From positions 5,022,001 to 5,086,000 of the forward strand of contig NZ_CP037993.1 of the NCBI RefSeq assembly GCF_004367745.1: a stretch of DNA of 64,000 nt. The letters are read 5' to 3'. This stretch comes from Herbaspirillum huttiense. GTDB taxonomy: Bacteria > Pseudomonadota > Gammaproteobacteria > Burkholderiales > Burkholderiaceae_D. The notes beneath the pieces are model-generated. The model worked only from the letters and a program-made list of their open reading frames with translations, searched no databases and was not told the DNA's origin. Numbering within the stretch: the stretch's first letter is position 1; each line of letters starts with the position of its first letter. The position numbers and the translations under genes were made by a program. Below are positions 50,377 through 58,562 of this stretch, piece after piece.

Positions 50377-51303
50377 ATGCTGACCCTTCTTATCCCTACC
50401 AAGAATCACGGAATCTATCTGGACAACGTGCTGAACAATGTCGTGTTTGCGCCAGCCTCTCCAGTTACTCAGCTGTTCATTTTCAATGATGGGTCAACGG
50501 ACAATACTGCCGAAATCCTGGCACGGCATGCAGGGGATAAACGCATCCGCTTCTTTGAAAAATCATCCAGCGTTGGCGTCATGCGAGCCTATCAGGAAAT
50601 GTATCCGCAGATAGAGACACCTTACATGACCATGCTGGCCACGGACGACCTTTTCTTTCCCGAACAGATGGCAAGGTTGTTCGAGGAAACCGCACGCCGC
50701 AATGCGGATTTGGGATTTGGCAAGTACAAGATCCTGGAAAACGGCCAATACAGTGACCTGCAACATCCAGGTTGGCAAGGACGCCGTTTCAAAGCCGGTT
50801 GCGATTTTGAGGCGATGATGGGATTTGACCACTACGTGTTCCTGGGGATCTACAAGACGGCCTCGCTTCCCAAGCACGGTGCGGACGAATTCTTTCTCGA
50901 TCTTTCGCTCAACAAACTGGCCGCGGCGGATGGATTGGGTGAATTTCGTGGACAGGATTGGAACCTGGCCCTCGAAATGGCCCTGGCTCATCCCGATGGG
51001 ATCTACTTCCTTGATGAGTATGTGGGGGCCTTCCGCAAGGTCGCCAACCAACTGTCATCGGACGTTACCTACGTCCACACCGGCAGGGCGGTCTTCGAAA
51101 TGGGCATATTGATTCTGAAATACTTCAGCGATTACGGCTTGCGACAGAAGATCAAGCGTGAACCCTATTTCCACCAAGCTGTGAAGAACCTGTTCTACGC
51201 CAAATTCGGCGGCGTCACTGAACAGGCCAAGCAATCAAGCAATTTTCAGGAAATCTACAAGCCGATCATCCTGGCGGCGGACACCATTCTCAACAATATG
51301 TAA
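50377..51303 (+). CDS. Family 2 glycosyltransferase
   Basis: The 308-residue GT-A protein starts LTLLIPTKNHG and has the donor-binding FNDGSTDNTAEIL (about 35-47) and the metal-binding ATDDLFFPEQM (about 89-99). The C-terminal part has DEFFLDLSLNKL and no clear membrane segment, so it is a soluble inverting transferase. It is the last glycan gene of the locus, and composition changes right after it. The donor could be the sugar made by the operon. Confidence 0.85.
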   Translation: MLTLLIPTKNHGIYLDNVLNNVVFAPASPVTQLFIFNDGSTDNTAEILARHAGDKRIRFFEKSSSVGVMRAYQEMYPQIETPYMTMLATDDLFFPEQMARLFEETARRNADLGFGKYKILENGQYSDLQHPGWQGRRFKAGCDFEAMMGFDHYVFLGIYKTASLPKHGADEFFLDLSLNKLAAADGLGEFRGQDWNLALEMALAHPDGIYFLDEYVGAFRKVANQLSSDVTYVHTGRAVFEMGILILKYFSDYGLRQKIKREPYFHQAVKNLFYAKFGGVTEQAKQSSNFQEIYKPIILAADTILNNM

Positions 51304-51968
51304 AAGTGCCGTTCGATTCACGGTGACACCGCGCGTGGGTTGGGGCGTGAAGTTGTCTGGGGCATCAAAATTGCCCGCCCGGCTGGAACGCTTCTCTCAA
51401 GGCACTCGGGCGTAGATAGAACAATACGGACATCTGGTCCAATTGATATTGCGCAAAGCACATCAACTGAAAGATCAGCATAATATTTCCCAGCGGAATA
51501 CGTTGCAATTTAGATAATTGCGTTGGATTTCTGGCGTATGGGCGGGATTGGTGATGTGGTCGCCACGGCTCAGTTAAGGTGGAAGCATCGTTTGCCATTT
51601 AAAAGCAATGGCTTCTAAACGGCAAACTTATGATTCCCTTCTCAGTTGAAGTGGGAACGATAATGTTGCCGCTCTCTAGAAGCATATGCCTGCCGCCAAC
51701 CAGGCACTATATCTCGCGCCGTACAGCGCAACCTCATACCTCATTCCGATTTTCACGATCAAGGCTATGGTCACGGAACCATAACTTTGCCGCCTTCATA
51801 ACGTGGACTCATAACTCTGCCGCAGTCCGCTTGCTCAATCTCGGCAAGGCTCCCAGTCTTCCTACGTTTATCCCAAAAATGCAAATGCTTGCCGTTTTCG
51901 GCACGGATTTGATACGTCCCATCACAAAAGAACATCCAATATTCCACATTCAACCACGGGATCCATTT
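51304..51968. other. Non-coding junction between the glycan locus and the accessory island
   Basis: No gene can be supported. The region is AT-richer than the glycan locus. A perfect 7-bp inverted repeat (GTTTGCC at 51590 and GGCAAAC at 51621) spans 38 bp. A minus-strand frame (51771-52145) looks coding-like near its end but has no recognisable family or ribosome binding site, and may be a remnant. Confidence 0.45.
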
Positions 51969-52310
51969 ATGACCACTCAGATGACCACACCAGCAGATAA
52001 CAACGAGCAGCCAACCTCGATAGAGATAGCCGCACGGCGCCGCCTGCCAGCCTTTTATTTTTTGGCCCAAACTTTTGGACAGCGTAATGATATTTCGATA
52101 GAAGAATTTATCCGCTTCGCCAGAAACTTCTCCACTACAAAGCATGCACTAGTCGACATCCCCAAACCAACACAGAGGGAAGCATTCGATGCAGCCATGG
52201 ATCTAGCAGCGCGCACCTATCCCGAGTATCTTGGATTACTATTAGCTCCATTAGATGAATCACTGATGGAGTTGATCAAACAAGATGCAAAAATTCAGTT
52301 CCGCATATGA
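51969..52310 (+). CDS. Hypothetical protein, 113 residues
   Basis: The frame from ATG 51969 encodes a soluble, helix-rich protein (EIAARRRLPAFYFLAQTFG, SIEEFIRFARNF, TYPEYLGLLLAPLDESLMELI). I recognise no family. It overlaps the next gene by 26 bp, which suggests a coupled pair, for example an effector with a modifier or a toxin-antitoxin-like unit. A longer in-frame start at 51630 runs through Ser/Arg-rich sequence with unlikely composition. Confidence 0.5.
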   Translation: MTTQMTTPADNNEQPTSIEIAARRRLPAFYFLAQTFGQRNDISIEEFIRFARNFSTTKHALVDIPKPTQREAFDAAMDLAARTYPEYLGLLLAPLDESLMELIKQDAKIQFRI

Positions 52311-52749
52311 GTTGTTTATACAAGAGGTGACAACCGAGACTCCTCGGATGCCTAGCGATCTTCGATTGCATTTCGAGAGAGTCGCCGTCGAACATGCCAA
52401 ATGCATGGACAATTTCCAACACTATGTCATCTTCACAATGACCGAGGAGGAAGTCATTTCATATTTGTCTTTCGACGTAGGCCCGGACACATTGAGTATG
52501 ATCGGGGCTTATACAGACGAAAAATGGCGAAGCCAAGGCCTTTTTACTGCTGCCTTTCAGTTCTTGTTTTCATCTGTACATGTGCAAGGCATCACGAAAT
52601 TTGGGATTGGATTTGACGTACCTGCAACCTCGGAGGGAGCCGGCGCTAATGATGCAATAACTCGCTGGTTTAAAACGCATGGACCTCGAAATACTACTCT
52701 TAAGGTGCATTTCGACGGAAAAACCGTAACTCACCGCACCGCCGAATAA
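52285..52749 (+). CDS. GNAT-like small protein
   Basis: The 154-residue protein has a GNAT-like layout: an acidic beta region (VISYLSFDVGPDTLSMIG), then EKWRSQGLFTAAFQFLF, which resembles the acetyl-CoA-binding Q/R-x-x-G-x-G/A helix in degenerate form. The match is weak and the acyl donor site is not canonical. It overlaps the previous small gene by 26 bp. Function is unknown; acetyltransferase is a tentative call. Confidence 0.5.
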   Translation: MQKFSSAYELFIQEVTTETPRMPSDLRLHFERVAVEHAKCMDNFQHYVIFTMTEEEVISYLSFDVGPDTLSMIGAYTDEKWRSQGLFTAAFQFLFSSVHVQGITKFGIGFDVPATSEGAGANDAITRWFKTHGPRNTTLKVHFDGKTVTHRTAE

Positions 52750-52801
52750 GCGCGTTATCCACTAGCTAGCGGCACGACTTACAACTTCGAACAACATGGG
52801 G

Positions 52802-53056
52802 TCACTTGAAGTCTGCCGGCCGGATGTGTATATCGACGCGAAGCGGCTCGAACTCGACGTCACAACCGCCGTGCATCTCGAGACGACTGGCAATGTTGTT
52901 CTTCTGCGCGAGTAAATGCCTATAGTCGGCGTAACTGAGTAGGACATGAGTTTCTATGCCGTCGTCAGTAATATAGACAGGACCGTTTTCGGTCGCACTA
53001 AGTGCCTTATACACATCTTGGGCAAACTCTTGCGCAGGTAACGAAGTAATTGCCAT
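52802..53056 (-). CDS. Orphan Phd/YefM-type antitoxin
   Basis: The 84-residue protein looks like a type II antitoxin. It has an N-terminal Phd/YefM-type domain (EFAQDVYKALSATENGPVYITDDGIETHVLLSYADYRHLL) and a charged C-terminal tail that would bind a toxin. AAAAGGAG lies well placed before the ATG. The usual partner gene would lie just downstream on the minus strand, but only an 11-codon frame (52762-52797) and then a convergent gene are there, so the toxin is missing. Confidence 0.75.
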   Translation of the reverse strand: MAITSLPAQEFAQDVYKALSATENGPVYITDDGIETHVLLSYADYRHLLAQKNNIASRLEMHGGCDVEFEPLRVDIHIRPADFK

Positions 53057-53655
53057 AGCAAACTCCTTTTAGATCATTTTTTGTGATGCACCAGATCGCC
53101 AATCTGCATTCGTAGAAAGACAGTGTGCGCCGGAGCGTACTTTCGCTGAGCTTACACGGGGAGCTTACGATTCTATGATAGCCGCGGGCGCAACACCAGG
53201 TTCCCTGTAAAAGCTCACCTTTCAAAACCGCCTACTACGCGACCATCGCGGTGGCTGTTGATTTGCGTCACGTCGCAGCCCAACTCTGCCGGCGCCTACC
53301 TCTTACAATTATTAGTGTTGTGCCATCTAAAGATTGGGTAGTTGCACTAGAAAATCAACAATCTATATAACCGAACCTGTCTCGGAAAGCCGTGTTCGTG
53401 GGCTTGATGTTCCAGCGGAGCCTGCTTTCGGCCAGAAGCGGACGTTCCCAGCAATTTTTTAGCTGATCCTGAAGGGTAGATAACCGACAAATCCCGCCCC
53501 TACGCCCATCAACTACGTTCGCATGATTTGCTGGGGTGCATACCGGGTTCCACACCCGACCATCCCCATTTTTTCTTTGAGCTAAGATGTCCGCTATCGG
53601 CCCCGAGCACGCATCTATGAATTCCAAACCAATATTTATCCCAAGAGGCAAGCGC
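53057..53655. other. Non-coding stretch with a hairpin element
   Basis: No credible gene is seen. It contains the hairpin element copy at 53422-53445 and the promoter region of the downstream kinase. The left half may be remnant sequence. Confidence 0.4.
53422..53452 (+). repeat. Hairpin element, copy a
   Basis: Core CTTTCGGCCAGAAGCGGAC followed by GTTCCCA. It is one of about nine copies in the island; the arms TCTGCTT-like and AGAAGCGGA can pair around CGGCC. Confidence 0.75.
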
Positions 53656-54144
53656 ATGGATTTTCTCCGGACCTTGATAATTGGAAACTCGGGCGCTGGG
53701 AAAAGCTGGCTGGCTGATCGACTAGCCAAGAAATACGGTAGTCCTCACGTTGACCTTGATTCACTTCATTGGCTGGGAACCGGGTACAACGAAGCCCGAG
53801 AGAGAAGCGAAACAATAGCCTTGGTCAAGTCAGCGGCGTCGCAAGATCAATGGGTCATTGAGGGTATTTATGGCTGGCTTGTAAGCGAGATCGCAGCGAA
53901 TGCCACAGCGTTGATATGGCTATGTCCTGACGAAGTCGAGTGTATAACAAACATTCGACAAAGAGGCCGACGTGGCAATGCAAGCGAACAATCATTCTCT
54001 GAATTGCTTGATTGGGCTAAAACCTACAGGCAGCGTACTGGATCGAGCTCCTTCAGCGTGCACCAGCGAATTTTTGAAGAATTTGCTGGGACTAGATATC
54101 TGTTTAGAGAGCGAACAGAGATAAGCAGATTTTTGGACCGGTAG
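53656..54144 (+). CDS. P-loop kinase-like protein
   Basis: From ATG 53656 (a Met-Asp-Phe-Leu start; a longer frame from 53587 adds 23 residues) the 162-residue protein has the P-loop GNSGAGKS at 9-16 and DLDSLHWLG, which resembles the acceptor site of small nucleoside/sugar kinases. It also has WVIEGIYGWLVSEI and an Arg-containing LIWLCPDEV. It is of the AAA/adenylate-kinase-like superfamily; substrate unknown. A hairpin element copy starts 10 bp after its stop. Confidence 0.7.
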   Translation: MDFLRTLIIGNSGAGKSWLADRLAKKYGSPHVDLDSLHWLGTGYNEARERSETIALVKSAASQDQWVIEGIYGWLVSEIAANATALIWLCPDEVECITNIRQRGRRGNASEQSFSELLDWAKTYRQRTGSSSFSVHQRIFEEFAGTRYLFRERTEISRFLDR

Positions 54145-54153
54145 AGAGGCCAG

Positions 54154-54183
54154 GGCTGTTTCCGGCCAGAAGCGGACTTTGAG
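54154..54183 (+). repeat. Hairpin element, copy b
   Basis: GGCTGTTTCCGGCCAGAAGC variant, then GGACTTTGAG, 10 bp past the kinase gene stop. Confidence 0.7.
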
Positions 54184-54229
54184 TATCCATTGCTTAGATG
54201 GCCAGCGTTGGCTGAATGTACCCTACTTT

Positions 54230-55546
54230 CTATTGCGACCCAACTGTAAGCGAATCGATATCCAAGACGTCGTCTGGCCCCCATGTCTCCGGGACAGCCC
54301 ATTTCGCCTCCCGCAACGAGCCCTGTACTAGGCCGTCAACGCCCAGAATGGTAGCGAAGATAGCCATGCGAATCGGCACGCCATTGTCGGTCTGACGGAA
54401 GATCGCCAAGCGTGCATCTCCGTCCAGGTCGATATTGAGGTCATAAGCGCCCGGTCTGCTGTCGCGCGGCAGAGGATGCATCACGATAACGTCGTTCTTG
54501 CAGTATTGATTGACCACCTTTTTGTTGATTTCAAAAATGGACAGAAAGCCGTCAATGGTCTCGCCGGTCAGGCGTTCGCGCTGGATGCGGGTGGTGTAGA
54601 TCACGTCTGCACCTTGCAATGCACGCTCCAGCGAATCCGATATTTCTACGTCATGGCCACGCAGGGCGATCAGCTGCGTGATCTCTTCAGGCATTTCCAG
54701 GGATGGTGGCGACACCAGCGTGAAACGCATACGTCGATATAGAGACAGCAGCTGAACCAACGAATGGGCGGTACGCCCATATTTGAGGTCTCCCGTGATA
54801 ACAATATGGCTGCCGTCAATTAGCTTGCCCAGGCGTGAGAACTCGCGCTGAATCGTGTACAGGTCAATCAAGGCCTGGGTTGGATGCTCACCCGCGCCGT
54901 CACCACCATTAATTACCGGCACATGGGTGGCGCTGGCGAACTGCGCCACCGAGCCCTGCTCGGGATGCCGTACCACCAGAACATCGGCGTAACCGCTGAC
55001 AGTACGACTGGTGTCGCCGATAGACTCTCCCTTCGCCATCGAGGAATAGGTAAATCCGGTGGTATCACAGACGGAGCCGCCCAGGCGCATGAAGGCCGAG
55101 GCAAAACTGAGGCGGGTACGAGTGCTGGCTTCGAAGAACAAATTTGCCAGTACCGCACCTTCCATCACACGGCTGACTTTGCGTCGCCTAGCGATGGGTT
55201 GCATGATGTCGGCAAGTGCAAATAAGCGCTCGCTGGACTCGCGACTGAACTGTGCCACCGACAGCAAATGGCTCAAACGACCAAAACCCCGGGGCGGTAC
55301 CTCCTTGCCTCGCAATGCTGAAGACCCAGACTCTTCACGCCTGGCGCGGAGATCCCCGGCCGCCAGAATCTCCGAAATAAAACGCCTTGCCATCTCAGGC
55401 ATGGCCCGAAACTCACTCGACTCGTCGGGCAATAGCCAAGTATCCAGTGCGCGCTTGGTACAACCAATGCGCTGGGAAAAGGACTCCCGAGTCATATTGA
55501 GAATGCGCATTGCGTCGCGTAAAAAGACTTGCTGAGGCATATTCAT
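54230..55546 (-). CDS. pyrB: Aspartate carbamoyltransferase with N-terminal HTH extension
   Basis: The 438-residue product has an ATCase catalytic core (about 105-425): FFEASTRTRLSF with STRTR at 141-145, HPTQALIDL, and HPLPR, matching carbamoyl-phosphate and aspartate binding. About 100 extra residues precede it. The first 60 look like a DNA-binding helix-turn-helix (VFLRDAMRILNMTRESFSQRIGCTKRALDTWLL). I recall long ATCases of this type in Burkholderiales. Start codon 55546 or 55540. Three copies of an ATGCGCATTGCG motif lie at its 5' end, two of them as an inverted repeat. This is probably a second, regulated ATCase. It lies in the low-GC island. Confidence 0.85.
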   Translation of the reverse strand: MNMPQQVFLRDAMRILNMTRESFSQRIGCTKRALDTWLLPDESSEFRAMPEMARRFISEILAAGDLRARREESGSSALRGKEVPPRGFGRLSHLLSVAQFSRESSERLFALADIMQPIARRRKVSRVMEGAVLANLFFEASTRTRLSFASAFMRLGGSVCDTTGFTYSSMAKGESIGDTSRTVSGYADVLVVRHPEQGSVAQFASATHVPVINGGDGAGEHPTQALIDLYTIQREFSRLGKLIDGSHIVITGDLKYGRTAHSLVQLLSLYRRMRFTLVSPPSLEMPEEITQLIALRGHDVEISDSLERALQGADVIYTTRIQRERLTGETIDGFLSIFEINKKVVNQYCKNDVIVMHPLPRDSRPGAYDLNIDLDGDARLAIFRQTDNGVPIRMAIFATILGVDGLVQGSLREAKWAVPETWGPDDVLDIDSLTVGSQ

Positions 55547-55600
55547 CACTTAATAATATGCGCATTGCGTATTAAAATCAACAAATGTACGCAATGCGCT
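55502..55600. promoter_or_regulatory. Three ATGCGCATTGCG motifs at the pyrB 5' end
   Basis: A perfect 12-bp inverted repeat, GCGCATTGCGTA (55560-55571) and TACGCAATGCGC (55588-55599), with a 16-bp spacer, lies just upstream of pyrB. A third copy (ATGCGCATTGCGT, 55503-55515) lies in the first codons of the gene. Each contains the palindrome ATGCGCAT or its half. The layout suits an operator, perhaps bound by the enzyme's own HTH. Confidence 0.6.
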
Positions 55601-55897
55601 TTTGAATTAATATCTCAACAAGCTTGTAAACGGAACAATGGAGTAGAACGAGGCCCCTGGGATACGCGGCGACAATTTCGACACCCCCTAGAAAGAAAGC
55701 CAAGGGGGGTGACATCCCATGCGGCAGTAACGCATCCGATCCGCAAATGAGCCTATACCCTTCCTTCACCTTCAGTTTTAAGGCAAATTCACGCGTTCAA
55801 ACAATGAGAAAGCCATCGCTAGAGGACCACTTCTTTTCGCGGCACATTTATGGCAGTCCGCTTTCAGGAGCGGACTTCTACAAAAACGGGGGAGACT
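55561..55897. other. Non-coding stretch between pyrB and a small gene
   Basis: No credible gene. It holds the pyrB operator-like repeat at the left and a hairpin element (55852-55881) at the right. Confidence 0.4.
55852..55881 (+). repeat. Hairpin element, copy i (variant)
   Basis: GTCCGCTTTCAGGAGCGGAC forms a near-perfect inverted repeat; it lacks the CGGCCAG centre but matches both arms. It lies just upstream of the gene at 55898. Confidence 0.55.
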
Positions 55898-56209
55898 ATG
55901 GAAGTTATTGATAACGAGCCACACTTCTGGTTTCTTTTCTCAGATGCAAGCTCATTGTTTTTGGACGTAGACTGCGAGCACGGTGCGGTAAGTTACAACG
56001 TCTTAGTTCAATTGAGTGACCAGGAAGGAGCTGACTATGCAAACGATGGTCATGAATATCTCAGCAAGCTAGCCGAAAAGATCAGTTACTCGGCACCTGG
56101 CGCCGTAGGTAGTAGCTCAGAATACAAGAACAGAAACGTAGCCTCGAAGTATGCCGACGGGATAAATGCTGCCTTCAGCGCTTGGCGCGCTAAAGAGTTG
56201 AAACAATAA
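55898..56209 (+). CDS. Hypothetical protein, 103 residues
   Basis: A soluble acidic protein (PHFWFLFSDASSLFLDVDCEHGAVSYNVLVQL, then a helical C-terminus). GGGGGAG precedes the ATG at 55898, which I prefer over the in-frame ATG at 55850 inside the hairpin element. I recognise no family. A hairpin element copy begins 3 bp after the stop. It may be a small stress or immunity-like protein, but nothing in the sequence proves it. Confidence 0.6.
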   Translation: MEVIDNEPHFWFLFSDASSLFLDVDCEHGAVSYNVLVQLSDQEGADYANDGHEYLSKLAEKISYSAPGAVGSSSEYKNRNVASKYADGINAAFSAWRAKELKQ

Positions 56210-56211
56210 TA

Positions 56212-56245
56212 GGGGCCGCAATCGGCCAGAAGACGACAGGCCCAG
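56212..56245 (+). repeat. Hairpin element, copy c (degenerate)
   Basis: GCAATCGGCCAGAAGACGAC is a weakly conserved copy between two convergent gene ends. Confidence 0.55.
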
Positions 56246-56272
56246 TTTTTAGATACTTCTAATGGCTCTTGG

Positions 56273-56767
56273 CTAATTCACCAGTTTTTCATAGAGCGCC
56301 CAAGCGACTTCTTCTCTCTTTATCCCTGCCTGAACGAAGCCGAGCGATTCGTAATAGCCGCATAATGTTCTATTTTTAAGGTCGCAATCTAGGCGAATAT
56401 ATCGGAGATTCAAATCACGGATTTTGTTGGTGCTCCAAACCAGCATGAAGCTACCCAGTCCCTGGGCATTAAACCCATTCCTCACACAAAGCCCATGAAC
56501 ATAGCCTGCTGCCAGCTCATGGCCTTCCCAATGAGGGTCTGGTCCGAAATCAAGTGTAAACGTCGCAACAGTAAGTTCTGCTTGTTCTACGAGGTAGACC
56601 TCGCGTTTGGCGATATGATCAAGAACCCACCTTTCTGAGAAGCCATCTCCCTCTTTGCCCCACACATAGTCGCCGTAGCTGACCTTCTTTCGATGTGCGT
56701 CATTCCGGATTTCGGTAAGGACGGCAACATCCTCGACGGAGGCTCGTCGAACTTCTCTGTGTATCAT
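56273..56767 (-). CDS. GNAT family N-acetyltransferase
   Basis: The 164-residue protein is a GNAT-fold enzyme. An N-terminal RRASVEDVAVLTEIRND is followed by LAAGYVHGLCVRNGFNAQGLGSFML, whose NAQGLGS is the acetyl-CoA pyrophosphate loop (Q/R-x-x-G-x-G/A). A C-terminal LRLD...CGYYESLGFVQAG (family GFxxxG strand) follows. Substrate unknown. It stands alone on the minus strand; hairpin elements lie on both sides (56212 and 56815). Confidence 0.8.
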   Translation of the reverse strand: MIHREVRRASVEDVAVLTEIRNDAHRKKVSYGDYVWGKEGDGFSERWVLDHIAKREVYLVEQAELTVATFTLDFGPDPHWEGHELAAGYVHGLCVRNGFNAQGLGSFMLVWSTNKIRDLNLRYIRLDCDLKNRTLCGYYESLGFVQAGIKREEVAWALYEKLVN

Positions 56768-56814
56768 CTTGGTTCCTCTGAGCGGAGAAATCGCATGTTC
56801 GCCAAAATCGGTAA

Positions 56815-56848
56815 TGTCTGCAAGCGGCCAGAAGCAGACTATCTAAGG
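56815..56848 (+). repeat. Hairpin element, copy d
   Basis: TGTCTGCAAGCGGCCAGAAG variant, then CAGACTATC, between divergent genes. Confidence 0.65.
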
Positions 56849-56930
56849 TGAGCAAACAGTCTGTTTTATAAGTTTTCTAAAATAGACTTGTCGAACCCTA
56901 TCAGCCAAAGTCTATCGACCCACGTAAATC

Positions 56931-57548
56931 ATGGATTTGTCTCAATTTATCTCTGCGATAGAAGATACCCCTCTTTCCAATTGGAAAGACTCCCCACCGT
57001 GGCAACTGACCGGACAAAGCGAATCTATCGTCAGGATGATGATGGAGGATCTTGACCGGTTTCAATTCAACATTGAGAACGAAGTAGCCGTTCATGTAAC
57101 GGCTACCGTTGAAAAAGGCGCAATCTTGAAAGGTCCAGCAATAATCGGCCCAGCCGTCTTCGTTGCAGCTCATGCTTATATCCGTGGTGGAAACTGGATT
57201 GATGAACGCTGCATTATTGGCCCTGGCTGTGAGCTCAAGTCATCCTTCGTTTTTGCAGAATCCAGATTGGCGCATTTCAATTTCATCGGGGACTCGATTA
57301 TTGGTCGAGATGTCAATCTCGAAGCGGGCTGCATCATATGCAATCACCGCAATGAGCGAGTCAACAAAACTATCTCTGTACGCGCTGATGGCGTTCTGTT
57401 CAATACCGGTATTCAGAAGTTTGGCGCGCTGGTCGGCGACCATAGCCGCCTTGGGGCGAATTCTGTTATTGCGCCTGGCATGCTGATTCATCCGAGTACG
57501 GTCATTGAACGAGGTGCTTTGCTGGACGATGATGCCGTTGAAATGTAA
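56931..57548 (+). CDS. Hexapeptide-repeat acyltransferase
   Basis: The 205-residue protein has a left-handed beta-helix: successive hexapeptide-type turns (VTATVEKGAILKGPAIIGPAVFVAAHAYIRGG, ERCIIGPGCELKSSF, IIGRDVNLEAGCII, GDHSRLGANSVIAPGM). It resembles LpxA/sugar O-acyltransferase or UDP-sugar N-acetyltransferase-like enzymes. The N-terminal 55 residues are extra. The acceptor is unknown; a sugar or a nucleotide is likely. It shares the space between two hairpin elements with the next gene. Confidence 0.8.
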   Translation: MDLSQFISAIEDTPLSNWKDSPPWQLTGQSESIVRMMMEDLDRFQFNIENEVAVHVTATVEKGAILKGPAIIGPAVFVAAHAYIRGGNWIDERCIIGPGCELKSSFVFAESRLAHFNFIGDSIIGRDVNLEAGCIICNHRNERVNKTISVRADGVLFNTGIQKFGALVGDHSRLGANSVIAPGMLIHPSTVIERGALLDDDAVEM

Positions 57549-57676
57549 GCGCCGATTTTTGAAGTGCAACCCTAGACTGAAGTGAAAGATGCTCGAACGC
57601 AGCTTTGTTCCACGTCGTCCAACGATTGGGTCAGTAAAGCATTTGGATGTGCGCCCATAAATCTTCCAGGTAAATA

Positions 57677-58054
57677 ATGATCGAGCTAATCGTTGAGACG
57701 GAACCTGTGTTTGAGCATAAAGGCTACTGGTCGATGGTCGTCCGCTGTATAACGGATATCAAGGAATTGGATAGATTCTCAACAGCAGTACCTTACAAAG
57801 CAGAGTTCGTTGACGAAGGCACTTGCCTAAAAACAATCTTCGAACCTGGCGTGGACGTTGATTTGGTTGTTGATAAGATTCATTCGTATGACCGCGAATG
57901 GAATATTGTTAGCGAAGGGATGACAGCAAAAATTTTCGCTATCGGTGATGCTTCAAAAGTTCGCGCACGATCATTACTCCAAGGGGATTTATTATCCCCC
58001 AGACGTATTCGTGAAACTGATATAGCTAAATTTAAGTCGCGACCGAATCCCTGA
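57677..58054 (+). CDS. Hypothetical protein, 125 residues
   Basis: A soluble protein with a mixed alpha/beta pattern (MIELIVETEPVF, YWSMVVRCITDIKEL, AEFVDEGTCLKTIFEPGVDVDLVVDKI). I recognise no family. A degenerate hairpin element begins about 13 bp after the stop. Confidence 0.5.
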   Translation: MIELIVETEPVFEHKGYWSMVVRCITDIKELDRFSTAVPYKAEFVDEGTCLKTIFEPGVDVDLVVDKIHSYDREWNIVSEGMTAKIFAIGDASKVRARSLLQGDLLSPRRIRETDIAKFKSRPNP

Positions 58055-58066
58055 TTGAAAAATGCG

Positions 58067-58097
58067 GGCGCGTCCGCAATCGGCGACATCATTTACT
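58067..58097 (+). repeat. Hairpin element, copy e (degenerate)
   Basis: GCGCGTCCGCAATCGGCGAC is a degenerate copy; only the CGGC core and part of the arms remain. It is placed between two convergent gene ends. Confidence 0.4.
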
Positions 58098-58391
58098 TCG
58101 GAATATGGTTTCCCAAAAGATCTTTCTCGCATAGCGGCATGCATCCTCTTCTCTTGCTACGTACACGCAATTGTGAGCGATGAGGATATTTTTCCACGAG
58201 AAGGTACTATCGGCAAACGCCCTGATTATTTCGTCGGTTAGTCCCTGCCTTAAAACCGGGCTATTGGCAAGATGCTCCTTTAAGGTCGAAATTGCCTCTT
58301 CGTCCGAAAGTCCGGCGGCATCACTGAAGTAAGTTCCTAAAACATGATCTAGATATTCGTACATTTTTTGGGCGAGATTACCAAAGGCCAT
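58089..58391 (-). CDS. Hypothetical protein, 100 residues
   Basis: A small acidic, helix-rich protein (NLAQKMYEYLDHVLGTYF, LSDEEAISTLKEHL, FSWKNILIAHNCVYVAREEDA). The pattern recalls small immunity proteins of contact-dependent systems, but this is only an impression. It lies alone on the minus strand between two hairpin elements. Confidence 0.5.
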   Translation of the reverse strand: MAFGNLAQKMYEYLDHVLGTYFSDAAGLSDEEAISTLKEHLANSPVLRQGLTDEIIRAFADSTFSWKNILIAHNCVYVAREEDACRYARKIFWETIFRSK

Positions 58392-58420
58392 TAAACGTTG
58401 AATATAAATTCAAATTACCA

Positions 58421-58460
58421 CGTCTGCTTTCGGCCAGAAGCGGACATTCACTGCCAACGC
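58421..58460 (+). repeat. Hairpin element, copy f
   Basis: One of the two best copies: GTCTGCTTTCGGCCAGAAGC then GGACATTCACTGCC, upstream of chrB. Confidence 0.8.
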
Positions 58461-58526
58461 AAAAAACCGTAGTCCGAAAGTCGAGTCGCATTTCGTTAGC
58501 ATAGAAACAACAGCTATAAATTCAAC

Positions 58527-58554
58527 TATGTAAATATCTCTACATAAAGTAGAG
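58527..58554. promoter_or_regulatory. Candidate ChrB operator before chrB
   Basis: Two overlapping inverted repeats lie just upstream of chrB: TATGTA/TACATA (58527-58546, 8-bp gap) and CTCTAC/GTAGAG (58538-58554, 5-bp gap). They are plausible sites for ChrB or another regulator. Confidence 0.45.
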
Positions 58555-58562
58555 TTACTTAC

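Noticed and set aside
51771..52145. A minus-strand gene of 124 residues
   Set aside because: Part of the translation looks coding-like, but there is no ribosome binding site and no recognised family, and the plus-strand 113-residue gene overlaps it.
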